Shown here in pieces: positions 54,506-62,456 of a DNA stretch of 64,000 bases (positions are counted from its first letter, which is position 1; each line of letters begins with the position of its first letter). The position numbers were made by a program, and so were the translations under genes. The stretch is from JBEEOW01 sp041191405 (GTDB lineage: Bacteria > Bacteroidota > Bacteroidia > Cytophagales > UBA9547). Where the stretch lies: contig JBEEOW010000014.1 in NCBI GenBank assembly GCA_041191405.1, positions 1 to 64,000 of the forward strand, in the 5' to 3' direction. The notes under the pieces were generated by a model. It made no database searches. It was not told the DNA's origin and was given only the letters and a program-made list of their open reading frames with translations.

Positions 54506-55489
54506 TTGGAAAATATAAGTAACATAGACGATTTAATAAGCAAATTTTTGGTGGGGGAAGCCTCGCCTGAAGAAGCTATGTTATTGGATGATTGGAAAAA
54601 TGCCAATGCTACCAATAATGCTTATTATTTAGAGTGTGAAAAAGTGTTTAATTTGATTGATAATCAAGCTGATATTGAGTTTGATACTGAAATTGCTTGG
54701 AATAAAATAAGTACACATCAAAAGGTTGAAGAAGTTAAAATTGTTCCAATTACAAAAAATAGATTTCCCTTATTCGCAGCGGCAGCTTCGGTAATAGTAT
54801 TATTATGTATAGGTTTGTATTTTAGTGTTTTAAGAAATTCGGTATCAGGAAAAGTATCATATACAGCGTTAAATACTGAAATTAAACAAACGCTTAACGA
54901 TTCAACTAAAACAGTGATTGCTCCTAATTCAAGTATAGATATTGAAGAAGGATTTAATACAAAACATAGAAATGTAAAACTAAAAGGTAGTGCCTATTTT
55001 GATATTAAACATGACGAAAAATTACCTTTTACAATTCAAATGGGTAAGTTTAATATTAAAGATATTGGTACAAAATTCAATGTAAAAACATCAAAAGATA
55101 ATGATTCTATTATAGTTTTGGTTTACGAGGGTATTGTGGAATTGTCAAACAATAAACAACAAAAAATTACTTTAAATGCAAATCAATCAGGGTATTATAT
55201 TGTATCTAAAGATGAAATTGCAAACCTTGATTTGTTAGATAAAAAATCAGTTTTGAATTTTAATTTTAAAAATGCTCGTCTACAAGAGGTTGTTACTCAA
55301 TTGAGTGAAGCATACAATGTTAAAATTAAATTAGATAATAAAGGGCAATACGATTGTACTTATACTTCTCAATTTAAAAATGAAAAAATTGATGTAGTGT
55401 TAATGGTAATTACTGAAACTTTGGGTTTAGAATTAGTTGAAATTTCAAAAACTGAGTACATAATCAAAGGCTCAAAATGCGTGCAATAA
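54506..55489 (+). CDS. FecR-family anti-sigma regulator
   Basis: Inner-membrane protein that holds the sigma factor and receives the periplasmic signal. The 327-residue protein starts with TTG (54506); no ATG fits, because the N-terminal LISKFLVGEASPEEAMLLDDW, typical of the sigma-binding region, would be lost. One transmembrane helix (about 88-107) is followed by a FecR domain (about 120-225, ending near GTKFNVKTSKDNDSIIVLVY and EGIVELSN). A C-terminal DUF4974/STN-like segment follows (about 254-325). It overlaps the STN gene by 13 bases. Confidence 0.9.
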   Translation: MENISNIDDLISKFLVGEASPEEAMLLDDWKNANATNNAYYLECEKVFNLIDNQADIEFDTEIAWNKISTHQKVEEVKIVPITKNRFPLFAAAASVIVLLCIGLYFSVLRNSVSGKVSYTALNTEIKQTLNDSTKTVIAPNSSIDIEEGFNTKHRNVKLKGSAYFDIKHDEKLPFTIQMGKFNIKDIGTKFNVKTSKDNDSIIVLVYEGIVELSNNKQQKITLNANQSGYYIVSKDEIANLDLLDKKSVLNFNFKNARLQEVVTQLSEAYNVKIKLDNKGQYDCTYTSQFKNEKIDVVLMVITETLGLELVEISKTEYIIKGSKCVQ

Positions 55490-57540
55490 AAGTTTATATT
55501 ATTTTTTTGTTGATTACTTTTTCAAATATAGTTTTGGCTCAGAATAATGTACCAATTCTTGAAAAGAAAATTAGTGTATCTGTTAGTAATCAGTTAATTG
55601 TAGATATTTTTAAAATTATTAATGAACAAACTGGAATCAATTTTTCGTACAATCCAAGTGTATTTAATGATAAAAAAAGAATCACTCTAAATTATAAAAA
55701 AGTACCACTACGAGTAGTTTTAGATGCTATTTTTAAGGAAACTAATTGTTCTTATAAAATCAAGAAAAATTATTTGTTAATTATACCTAATGTTTCAAAA
55801 AGTGCTCCTCAAAAAGTAAATGAAATACCAACACTTACACTTCGAGGATACATTTATAATAGTAAAGATAGTTCTGTAGTTGAAAATACTTCGGTTTACA
55901 TAAAGGATGGTCGTTTTGCTGCGCTTACAAATCAATATGGTTATTTTGAATTGAAGGTAAATAAGTATAAACAAACAGTAACTTTCAAGATTGCGAAAGA
56001 AAATTTTAAAGATACCACAATTACTATTTCTGGTACAGATAATCAGAGTTTTAATGTTTATTTGAATAAAATAGAAAACCCTTTAATATCAAATTCATTT
56101 AAGTTTGATACTTTGAAGTATGATACAATTAAAAAAACAGAAATTGCATCAACTATTCCTGAGGTAAAATCTGAAAATTCAGACTCTGTTTTTGTAAAAA
56201 AGTACATTAAATACATAGCCAAATTCAGAGATTTTCAACAAAATTTTGTGAACATAAAAGATACTTTACAAACTCAATTTGCATTTGCAATTTTACCGAT
56301 GATAAGTACCAATAAGTTGTTGTCAATCAATACGGTAAATAGTTTTTCGTTGAATTTGTTAGTGGGTTATTCAAAAGGCTCAAAAATATTAGAAATTGGA
56401 GGATTAGCAAATATAGATATTGGTAATATTGAAAATGTTCAAATTGCAGGGATAACTAATTTAGTAAAAGGCAATGTAAGTGGGGTTCAAATAGCAGGTA
56501 TTGCTAATCATGTACATGGAAATGTGAAAGGCGTGCAGTCGTCTGGAATTTACAATTTAGTTACAGGGAAATTTAATGGAGTACAATTAGGAGGTTCTGT
56601 AAATATTGTAAATGACGATTTTGAAGGTGTACAAATAGGATCAATAGTAAATAGTAATATCGCTTTTGGGAATTTTTTGAAACTGAAAAAATATAAAAAA
56701 CTAAATTATCTTGATGGGTTTCAAATTTCTGGAGTTGTAAACTTAGCAGATAGTGTTAAAGGTTTTCAAGTTGCTGGAAATGTAAATTTAGTCAATAATA
56801 TTCAGGGTTTTCAGATAGCAGGAAATGTAAATGCCGCAAGAGAAGTTAATGGATTTCAAATTGCTGGTTTAGTAAATTATGCAAATAGATTGAAAGGTTT
56901 TCAAATAACCTCTCTTGTTAATGTAGCTAAAGATACTTTAGAGGGTTTTCAAATAACTAGTTTGGTTAATTTTGCTCGAAAATTAAAAGGTGTACAAATT
57001 GCATTAATAAATATTGCTGATTCCTGTGAAAGCGGAGCTCCGATTGGTTTGATTTCTTTTGTGAGAAAAGGTTTTAATAAATTGGAGTTTTCTTTATCTG
57101 AAATTTTTACCAATAAACTAACATTACGTACAGGTGTTGCAAAGTTTCATAATATTTTTGGTGTAGGAGCTAATTGGTCGGGAGGTAATGAGTTAGTTTT
57201 GTTAACTTATGGTTTAGGTTCCAAATTGCAATTATATAAAAAATGGTATTTCAATGCTGATATAACTTCAAGTAGAAACATTGAATTTACAAATAAAGTA
57301 GATAGAAATATACATTTGTATAAATTATTTGCCGGTATAGAGTTTCAGGTATTTAATAAACTTAGTTTCGTCGTTGGGCCAACAATCAATTTATTAAACA
57401 TGGATATTAAAAAAGGAAACACCGAAAACTTAATTTCAATTTTACCACATCGTTTTTCTAGTTTTAGTGCCAAAACAGCTGATGGTGGTTTTACAACAAA
57501 TCAATGGTGGTTTGGCTTACAAGGTGCTGTGAGATTTTGA
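55477..57540 (+). CDS. STN plus carboxypeptidase-like plus LA_2272-repeat outer-membrane protein
   Basis: A 687-residue exported protein (signal peptide 1-21, ending VLAQ). Domain order: STN (about 30-105, ISVSVSNQLIVDIFKIIN), then a CarboxypepD_reg-like domain (about 122-197, NQYGYFELKVN). A linker precedes repeats of about 17-18 residues (about 300-520, such as VQIAGITNLVKGNVSGVQIA). A C-terminal barrel-like part (about 520-687) ends GAVRF. In TonB receptors the STN domain passes a signal to FecR; here it is joined to a repeat protein and no TonB plug is present. Third gene of the sigma-FecR operon. Confidence 0.85.
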   Translation: MRAIKVYIIFLLITFSNIVLAQNNVPILEKKISVSVSNQLIVDIFKIINEQTGINFSYNPSVFNDKKRITLNYKKVPLRVVLDAIFKETNCSYKIKKNYLLIIPNVSKSAPQKVNEIPTLTLRGYIYNSKDSSVVENTSVYIKDGRFAALTNQYGYFELKVNKYKQTVTFKIAKENFKDTTITISGTDNQSFNVYLNKIENPLISNSFKFDTLKYDTIKKTEIASTIPEVKSENSDSVFVKKYIKYIAKFRDFQQNFVNIKDTLQTQFAFAILPMISTNKLLSINTVNSFSLNLLVGYSKGSKILEIGGLANIDIGNIENVQIAGITNLVKGNVSGVQIAGIANHVHGNVKGVQSSGIYNLVTGKFNGVQLGGSVNIVNDDFEGVQIGSIVNSNIAFGNFLKLKKYKKLNYLDGFQISGVVNLADSVKGFQVAGNVNLVNNIQGFQIAGNVNAAREVNGFQIAGLVNYANRLKGFQITSLVNVAKDTLEGFQITSLVNFARKLKGVQIALINIADSCESGAPIGLISFVRKGFNKLEFSLSEIFTNKLTLRTGVAKFHNIFGVGANWSGGNELVLLTYGLGSKLQLYKKWYFNADITSSRNIEFTNKVDRNIHLYKLFAGIEFQVFNKLSFVVGPTINLLNMDIKKGNTENLISILPHRFSSFSAKTADGGFTTNQWWFGLQGAVRF

Positions 57541-57592
57541 TTTAAGTATAAGTTAAATTGTTATGAATAAATAGTTTGTGTTTATGAAATAA

Positions 57593-57676
57593 ATTATAGA
57601 GACTTATTTAGAAAATACAGAACACTGGTACATCACTCCACAATTAGGTTTTATATGTGGTTTTGGTATTAGGTAA
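57593..57676 (+). pseudogene. C-terminal remnant of a barrel gene
   Basis: An open frame of 27 codons after a stop codon: IIETYLENTEHWYITPQLGF then ICGFGIR and a stop. The closing pattern (WYITPQLGF, glycine-rich end) resembles the last strands of the neighbouring barrel proteins (QWWFGLQGAVRF, KMWLGFTAGVAF). It has no start codon. It lies 52 bases after the STN gene, so a duplicated or deleted paralog may have left this piece. Chance cannot be excluded. Confidence 0.4.
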
Positions 57677-57712
57677 AAAAAACCTCTTCGGATTTTTGAA
57701 GAGGTTTTTTAG
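57677..57712. terminator. Bidirectional terminator after the STN operon
   Basis: Perfect 13-bp stem (57677-57689 with 57698-57710) with A- and T-runs on both ends, between the STN gene and the convergent secreted protein gene. Confidence 0.88.
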
Positions 57713-57731
57713 TAGATATAATAGTTGAAAT

Positions 57732-58502
57732 TTAGTCTTTATCAACTTTTGATTTTTCAATTTTCTTAGCAAGTTTTGCTAAAGATTTTGGCATTTTTTC
57801 TTTCATTTCAGCCAATAATTTTTCTGATGCATCCTGAACGTGTGGCATAATTTTTTTCACATCTAGTACTAAGCCTCCAGCACCCATAATTCCTCCGCTT
57901 GAAGTTTCGTATTCTTTTAATTTGAAAATACGTTTACCTTCTCTATTAAAAATTTTGATGTTAGCATATGCTTGTACTTTTTTGATTGTAATACCTCCAA
58001 AACCTACAGCATCAACAAGTTTAAATGAAAGGAATGCTACCATTACACCTTCAACATCTTTTGGCAAAAATTCAAAAGACTTTTTAATTGCTTCTTCATC
58101 ATCATAAATACCAAATGATGCAACAGGAATATAACCTTTAGCTGGAGTATAACTTGACACTACTCCATCAACTACATCAAGAGATTTTGATTGAGCAAGA
58201 CTTGAAACTTTTGATAAATCTGCGTAACCAGGTGCATTTATCACATCTTCTTTGGCTACAAATGGAAATGGAAATTCTTTCAATAATTCATTATTAATTA
58301 CTGTTGCAAATTTTTCAACATAACCTTGAATGTTGAAAGACGAATCTTTCAATAATTTTTCGTACAATAATTTGTCACTTGGATTATCACTCAAATTTCT
58401 ATTACCATAAATAGAAATAACAGCAGCTTTATTTAGTTGAGCATAACTAACGCTATTTAAAACAATAGCTAAGAAAACAAATAGTTTAATTTTTTTTACC
58501 AT
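57732..58502 (-). CDS. Secreted hypothetical protein
   Basis: A 256-residue protein with a signal peptide (about 1-21, ending SYAQ). The mature part begins LNKAAVISIYGNRNLSDNP and has a glycine-rich stretch (TSSGGIMGAGGLVLDVKK). A lysine-rich amphipathic C-terminal helix follows (about 225-256, SLAKLAKKIEKSKVDKD). No known family or catalytic motif was recognised. It could be a periplasmic or surface lipid-interacting protein, but that is speculation. It lies between the STN operon and a glycosyltransferase, without the shared promoter. Confidence 0.65.
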   Translation of the reverse strand: MVKKIKLFVFLAIVLNSVSYAQLNKAAVISIYGNRNLSDNPSDKLLYEKLLKDSSFNIQGYVEKFATVINNELLKEFPFPFVAKEDVINAPGYADLSKVSSLAQSKSLDVVDGVVSSYTPAKGYIPVASFGIYDDEEAIKKSFEFLPKDVEGVMVAFLSFKLVDAVGFGGITIKKVQAYANIKIFNREGKRIFKLKEYETSSGGIMGAGGLVLDVKKIMPHVQDASEKLLAEMKEKMPKSLAKLAKKIEKSKVDKD

Positions 58503-58632
58503 TTTTTTAGTTTTTAATGAATATTGCGAATGTAATAAATTAATAATGATTTGCTATTTTTCTATTTTATTTTTTTTCATTTTAATGTCAAATATTTTTG
58601 TTTTGAATATTTTTTTATCATTTTCATATGTA

Positions 58633-59391
58633 CTATTTATTTGAATTGATATACTTTTCTTCAAGTTTGCAATATTTAACAAAGGTGTAAAATGTAGAAA
58701 ATGTTGACCAAATTAAACCTTCCACTCCATTTAAAAAGTTGAGTTTTAATAAATAAATATTAATAAAGTAGAAAGGGATTAATATAAAGTTTAATATTAA
58801 TGGTCTTCTTTTTTTATTATAATACATTTCGTTTGCAGCGTTTTCAGTATATAAATTAAATTTTTCAAAATAATAATTCAACGATTTATAGCTGTAATGT
58901 ATTATTTTCCCTTTAAGTTTTCCGGATTTTGAATTTGTTATAACCTTTTCGTGAACTTCACTTTCATTAAAATTACACTTTAATTTGTTGAAAAATTTAA
59001 TTTTTAGAACATTTGATTCTCTTCCAAATTTTGGTTTTGCCCCTAAAAATACGTTTGTACTTGATATATAATAACTATCATATAAGTTCTCATTGTTTTT
59101 TAGATTGAGAAGTTCTTTTTTTAATTCTTCACTTACAACTTCATCAGCATCAATGCTTAATATCCAGTTATGTGTTGCATTTGCTACTGCAAATCTTTTT
59201 TGTTTACCAAATGATTCAAATTTATTGTAAATAATTTTTGCACCAAATAATTGAACTATTTCTATAGTTCTATCAGTACTTCCCGAATCAATAATTAAAA
59301 TTTCATCGCACCAAGTGATTGATTTTAGCGTTTTTTCAAGATTCGCTTCTTCGTTTTTGGTAATTATTACACAAGAGATTTCAAATGACAT
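58633..59391 (-). CDS. Family 2 glycosyltransferase, WaaE/KdtX-like
   Basis: A 252-residue GT2 enzyme that probably adds a sugar to the LPS core. It has SCVIITKNEEANLEKTLKSI, DEILIIDSGSTDRTIEI, the DxD motif in SIDADEVVSEEL, and VHEKVITNSKSGKLKG. A hydrophobic segment (about 195-215) lies near the C-terminus. The VHE motif and length fit the WaaE/KdtX group. It is divergent from the TonB receptor. Confidence 0.88.
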   Translation of the reverse strand: MSFEISCVIITKNEEANLEKTLKSITWCDEILIIDSGSTDRTIEIVQLFGAKIIYNKFESFGKQKRFAVANATHNWILSIDADEVVSEELKKELLNLKNNENLYDSYYISSTNVFLGAKPKFGRESNVLKIKFFNKLKCNFNESEVHEKVITNSKSGKLKGKIIHYSYKSLNYYFEKFNLYTENAANEMYYNKKRRPLILNFILIPFYFINIYLLKLNFLNGVEGLIWSTFSTFYTFVKYCKLEEKYINSNK

Positions 59392-59489
59392 TTATATGCG
59401 ATTAGTTTTTGGAATTTTATAAAGTAAATTAACATAAAAAAGGTTTAATCTATCTAATTTTTTATTGATTATTTATTTTTGATTGGCAT

Positions 59490-59514
59490 AGGGGTAAGTA
59501 TATTTTATTTTGTC
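59490..59514 (+). promoter_or_regulatory. ECF-type promoter site C (AGGGGTAA-N12-TTGTC)
   Basis: AGGGGTAA (59490-59497), 12 bases, TTGTC (59510-59514), 26 bases before the ATG of the TonB receptor. Same boxes and spacing as sites A and B. Confidence 0.7.
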
Positions 59515-59540
59515 ATAGGTATATAAAAACATTATATACT

Positions 59541-61892
59541 ATGTTAAAATCTTTACTTTCTCTATCATTATGTGTATTTACTAGTTTGTATATACATGCA
59601 CAAACTCAAACAGTAAGGGGTGTTATTACTGATAAAGTTTCGGACGAACCAATTGTTAGTGCAATTGTTTCGATACCTAATACATCGCCAATAATCAAAA
59701 CTACTACCGACGAAAAAGGGTATTTTAAATTATTGAATGTTCCAATTGGCAAGCAAACAATAAAGGTTACAATGATGGGTTATAAACCGTCTATAATGCA
59801 AAATGTAACCATTAATGCAGGTAAAGAATTGGTGTTGAATATTGGTTTGGAAGAAGATATTAAACAAACAGAAACTATTGTTATAACTGCAAAAGAAGAT
59901 AAAAATACCCCTAATAACGATATGTCGGAAATTAGCACTCGTAAATTTTCGGTTGAAGAAACTCAAAAGTTTGCAGCTGCAGTAAATGACCCAGCTCGTA
60001 TGGCTTCGTCGTTTGCAGGTGTAGTTTCGTCGGATGATGGAAATAATAATATTTCGATTAGGGGAAATTCGCCTACTGGTTTATTATGGAAAATGGAAGG
60101 TGTTGATATTCCAAACCCTAATCATTTTTCAAGTGTAGGGACATCGGGTGGAGGAATTTCGATTTTAAGTACACAATTATTAGCCAATTCTGATTTTTCA
60201 ACGGGTGCTTTTGCTGCAGAATATGGAAATGCACTATCGGGTGTATTTGATTTACGACTTAGAAAAGGAAATAATGAAAAACGTGAATACACCTTTCAAG
60301 CTGGTGTGTTGGGGATAGATTTAAGTACAGAAGGATATTTTAAAAAGGGTTACGGAGGTTCGTATGTGATAAATTATCGCTATTCAACCTTAAGTTTATT
60401 GGGCATGATTGGTGTAAATTTAGGTGATGCTGTTACTAAATTTCAAGATTTGTCATTTAATGTAGCTTTACCAACCAATAAATTAGGTTCATTTGGTGTG
60501 TTTGGTTTTGGAGGATTAAGTAATCAATATATTGATGCCACCAAAGATTCAATAAAATGGAAAGATGATTTTTTTAAACAATATAAATCAACTTTTTACA
60601 GTAACACTGGGGCTGTTGGTATTACCAATAAATATCATTTCGCCAATAAATCATACTTAAAAACAGCCTTAGTTTTTTCAGGAACTGGAAACGGAAGTAC
60701 ATTAGATAAGCTTGATAATCAATACAATCTTGAGAAGAAAAGAAAAGAAGATTACAACCAAACCAAAATTGCATTTACTTCGGCCTATACCAAAAAGTTT
60801 AATACCAAAAATAGTTTAAGAACTGGGTTTATTTTTAATGTGTTGAATTATAGTTTAAATCAAAAAGATGGACTTGATACAACTTTATTACTCGAAAAAA
60901 TTAACCAATCGGGCTCAACACAAAGTTTACAATTATTTAGCCAATGGAATCATAAATTTTCACCAAAACTAAGTACCAATGTTGGTTTACATTACTTTCA
61001 ATTAATGTTAAACAATTCAAAATCAATTGAACCAAGAGCTTCAATAAGATTTGATGCAACAGAAAAATCGGTATTTACATTAGGTTATGGTTTGCATAGC
61101 CAGTTACAACCAATAGGTATATATTTTACCAAAATAAATAATGCTGATGGCTCAATATCAGAACCAAATAAAAACTTAGGGTTTAGCAAAGCACATCATT
61201 TTATAATAGGTTTTGATAGAACAATCAATCAATTTATGCACATTAAAACAGAGTTGTATTATCAAAACTTATTTAATGTACCAATTGCAAAAAATGGGGA
61301 TGATAATTATTCACTATTAAATGCCAATGACGGTTTTGTTTATACAGAATTAGTAAATAAAGGTTTAGGTAAAAACTATGGTGCTGAACTTACAGTTGAG
61401 CGTTTTTTAAACAAAGGCTTTTATTACTTATTGTCGGCTTCGGCTTATGAATCAAAATTTAAAGCATTTCAAAATCAATGGTTTAATACAAGGTTTAATA
61501 CCAATTATTCTGTGGTGTTAACAATGGGTAAAGAGTGGACATTATCCGAAAAACGCAAAAACAGAATTGTTGGATTTAATATTAAATCAGTGTTAGTTGG
61601 AGGAATGCGTTACACACCAATTGATGAAAAAGCATCTATTGCAAAAGGGTACGAAGTATATGATAATTCTCAAATTTATGGTGTTCAAAATCCAGACTAC
61701 TACAGATTGGATATTAAGTTTAGTGTAAAACGAAATTTTGCAAAAGTAACAAGTACTTGGTCGCTTGATATTCAGAATACTACAAATAGAAAAAATGTAG
61801 GAGGACAATATTATGATAGGGTTAATCGTATTGTTAAATACTATTACCAAACACCTTTGATTCCAATATTAAGTTACAGATTAGAGTTTTAA
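59541..61892 (+). CDS. TonB-dependent receptor with carboxypeptidase-like N-terminal domain
   Basis: A 783-residue outer-membrane receptor: signal peptide (1-20, ending IHAQ), CarboxypepD_reg-like domain (about 22-105, VRGVITDKVSDEPI), and plug domain (about 125-235, ISIRGNSPTGLLWKMEGVD). A 22-strand-type barrel follows, ending in Phe (SYRLEF). It has no STN domain. It takes up an unknown ligand with energy from TonB. It is preceded by the same ECF-type promoter as the STN operon and is followed by an 81-residue protein in the same direction. Confidence 0.92.
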   Translation: MLKSLLSLSLCVFTSLYIHAQTQTVRGVITDKVSDEPIVSAIVSIPNTSPIIKTTTDEKGYFKLLNVPIGKQTIKVTMMGYKPSIMQNVTINAGKELVLNIGLEEDIKQTETIVITAKEDKNTPNNDMSEISTRKFSVEETQKFAAAVNDPARMASSFAGVVSSDDGNNNISIRGNSPTGLLWKMEGVDIPNPNHFSSVGTSGGGISILSTQLLANSDFSTGAFAAEYGNALSGVFDLRLRKGNNEKREYTFQAGVLGIDLSTEGYFKKGYGGSYVINYRYSTLSLLGMIGVNLGDAVTKFQDLSFNVALPTNKLGSFGVFGFGGLSNQYIDATKDSIKWKDDFFKQYKSTFYSNTGAVGITNKYHFANKSYLKTALVFSGTGNGSTLDKLDNQYNLEKKRKEDYNQTKIAFTSAYTKKFNTKNSLRTGFIFNVLNYSLNQKDGLDTTLLLEKINQSGSTQSLQLFSQWNHKFSPKLSTNVGLHYFQLMLNNSKSIEPRASIRFDATEKSVFTLGYGLHSQLQPIGIYFTKINNADGSISEPNKNLGFSKAHHFIIGFDRTINQFMHIKTELYYQNLFNVPIAKNGDDNYSLLNANDGFVYTELVNKGLGKNYGAELTVERFLNKGFYYLLSASAYESKFKAFQNQWFNTRFNTNYSVVLTMGKEWTLSEKRKNRIVGFNIKSVLVGGMRYTPIDEKASIAKGYEVYDNSQIYGVQNPDYYRLDIKFSVKRNFAKVTSTWSLDIQNTTNRKNVGGQYYDRVNRIVKYYYQTPLIPILSYRLEF

Positions 61893-61923
61893 ATAAAATA
61901 TACTGACAATTAGCAATAACAAT

Positions 61924-62169
61924 ATGAAAAAGATAGAAAATTCATTGAAAGGAATCTTTAGACGAGAACTTCTTGTATGTAATTATTCCTCATTGGTACA
62001 ATCAAATTTTGCATCAAGTGTAGAGCAAAACCAAGCACTGTTTAATTATTTGCTATTTTGTATAGAGCAAAAATTGAAAATATCTATACCTGATGATAAA
62101 GTAAATATGCAACAACCATATAATGAGTTTGTTAAAGTGATTTATATGGAACAAAAAAAGGTTGCTTAA
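61924..62169 (+). CDS. Small hypothetical protein downstream of the TonB receptor
   Basis: An 81-residue soluble protein with no signal peptide. Features are a basic N-terminus (KKIENSLKGIFRRE), a polar middle and a helical end (YNEFVKVIYMEQKKVA). No family was recognised. It lies 31 bases after the receptor stop, before a terminator that ends both genes, so it is likely part of the receptor transcript and of the proposed regulon. The reading frame has normal codon use for the window. Confidence 0.6.
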   Translation: MKKIENSLKGIFRRELLVCNYSSLVQSNFASSVEQNQALFNYLLFCIEQKLKISIPDDKVNMQQPYNEFVKVIYMEQKKVA

Positions 62170-62177
62170 AAATAAAT

Positions 62178-62217
62178 AAACCACTCTAAGATTTGGGGAT
62201 TAGAGTGGTTTTTTTAT
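62178..62217. terminator. Terminator after the receptor operon
   Basis: Perfect 11-bp stem AAACCACTCTA / TAGAGTGGTTT (62178-62188 with 62201-62211) and T-run; also close to the stop of the convergent ferredoxin gene. Confidence 0.85.
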
Positions 62218-62219
62218 AT

Positions 62220-62456
62220 TCACTTTTTCACCCCACAAACAATTGAAATAATATTTACAGGGCAAGCCTTTGCAGCTTTTACATTTGCATCTGCTTCGTC
62301 ATCTCTGAGTTTTAAGCTGTGAAATCCTTTTTTATCAGTTGAGCCGATAAGTACTGCTTTGCCATCTTTTTTCGACATACACCAATACTCGGGTGCTAAT
62401 TCTACACAATAATTACAGCCAATACATTTTGCTCTTCGTTGGGTAACTGTAATCAT
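62220..62456 (-). CDS. 4Fe-4S ferredoxin-like protein
   Basis: A 78-residue small iron-sulfur protein. The N-terminal CIGCNYCVELAPEYW gives three cysteines (CxxCxxC), and the fourth ligand is in KAACPVNIISIVCG (KAAKACPVN). The middle resembles ferredoxins that carry one cluster. It overlaps the U32 gene by 4 bases, so the two are translated together; it is a candidate electron donor or cluster partner for that enzyme. Confidence 0.88.
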   Translation of the reverse strand: MITVTQRRAKCIGCNYCVELAPEYWCMSKKDGKAVLIGSTDKKGFHSLKLRDDEADANVKAAKACPVNIISIVCGVKK

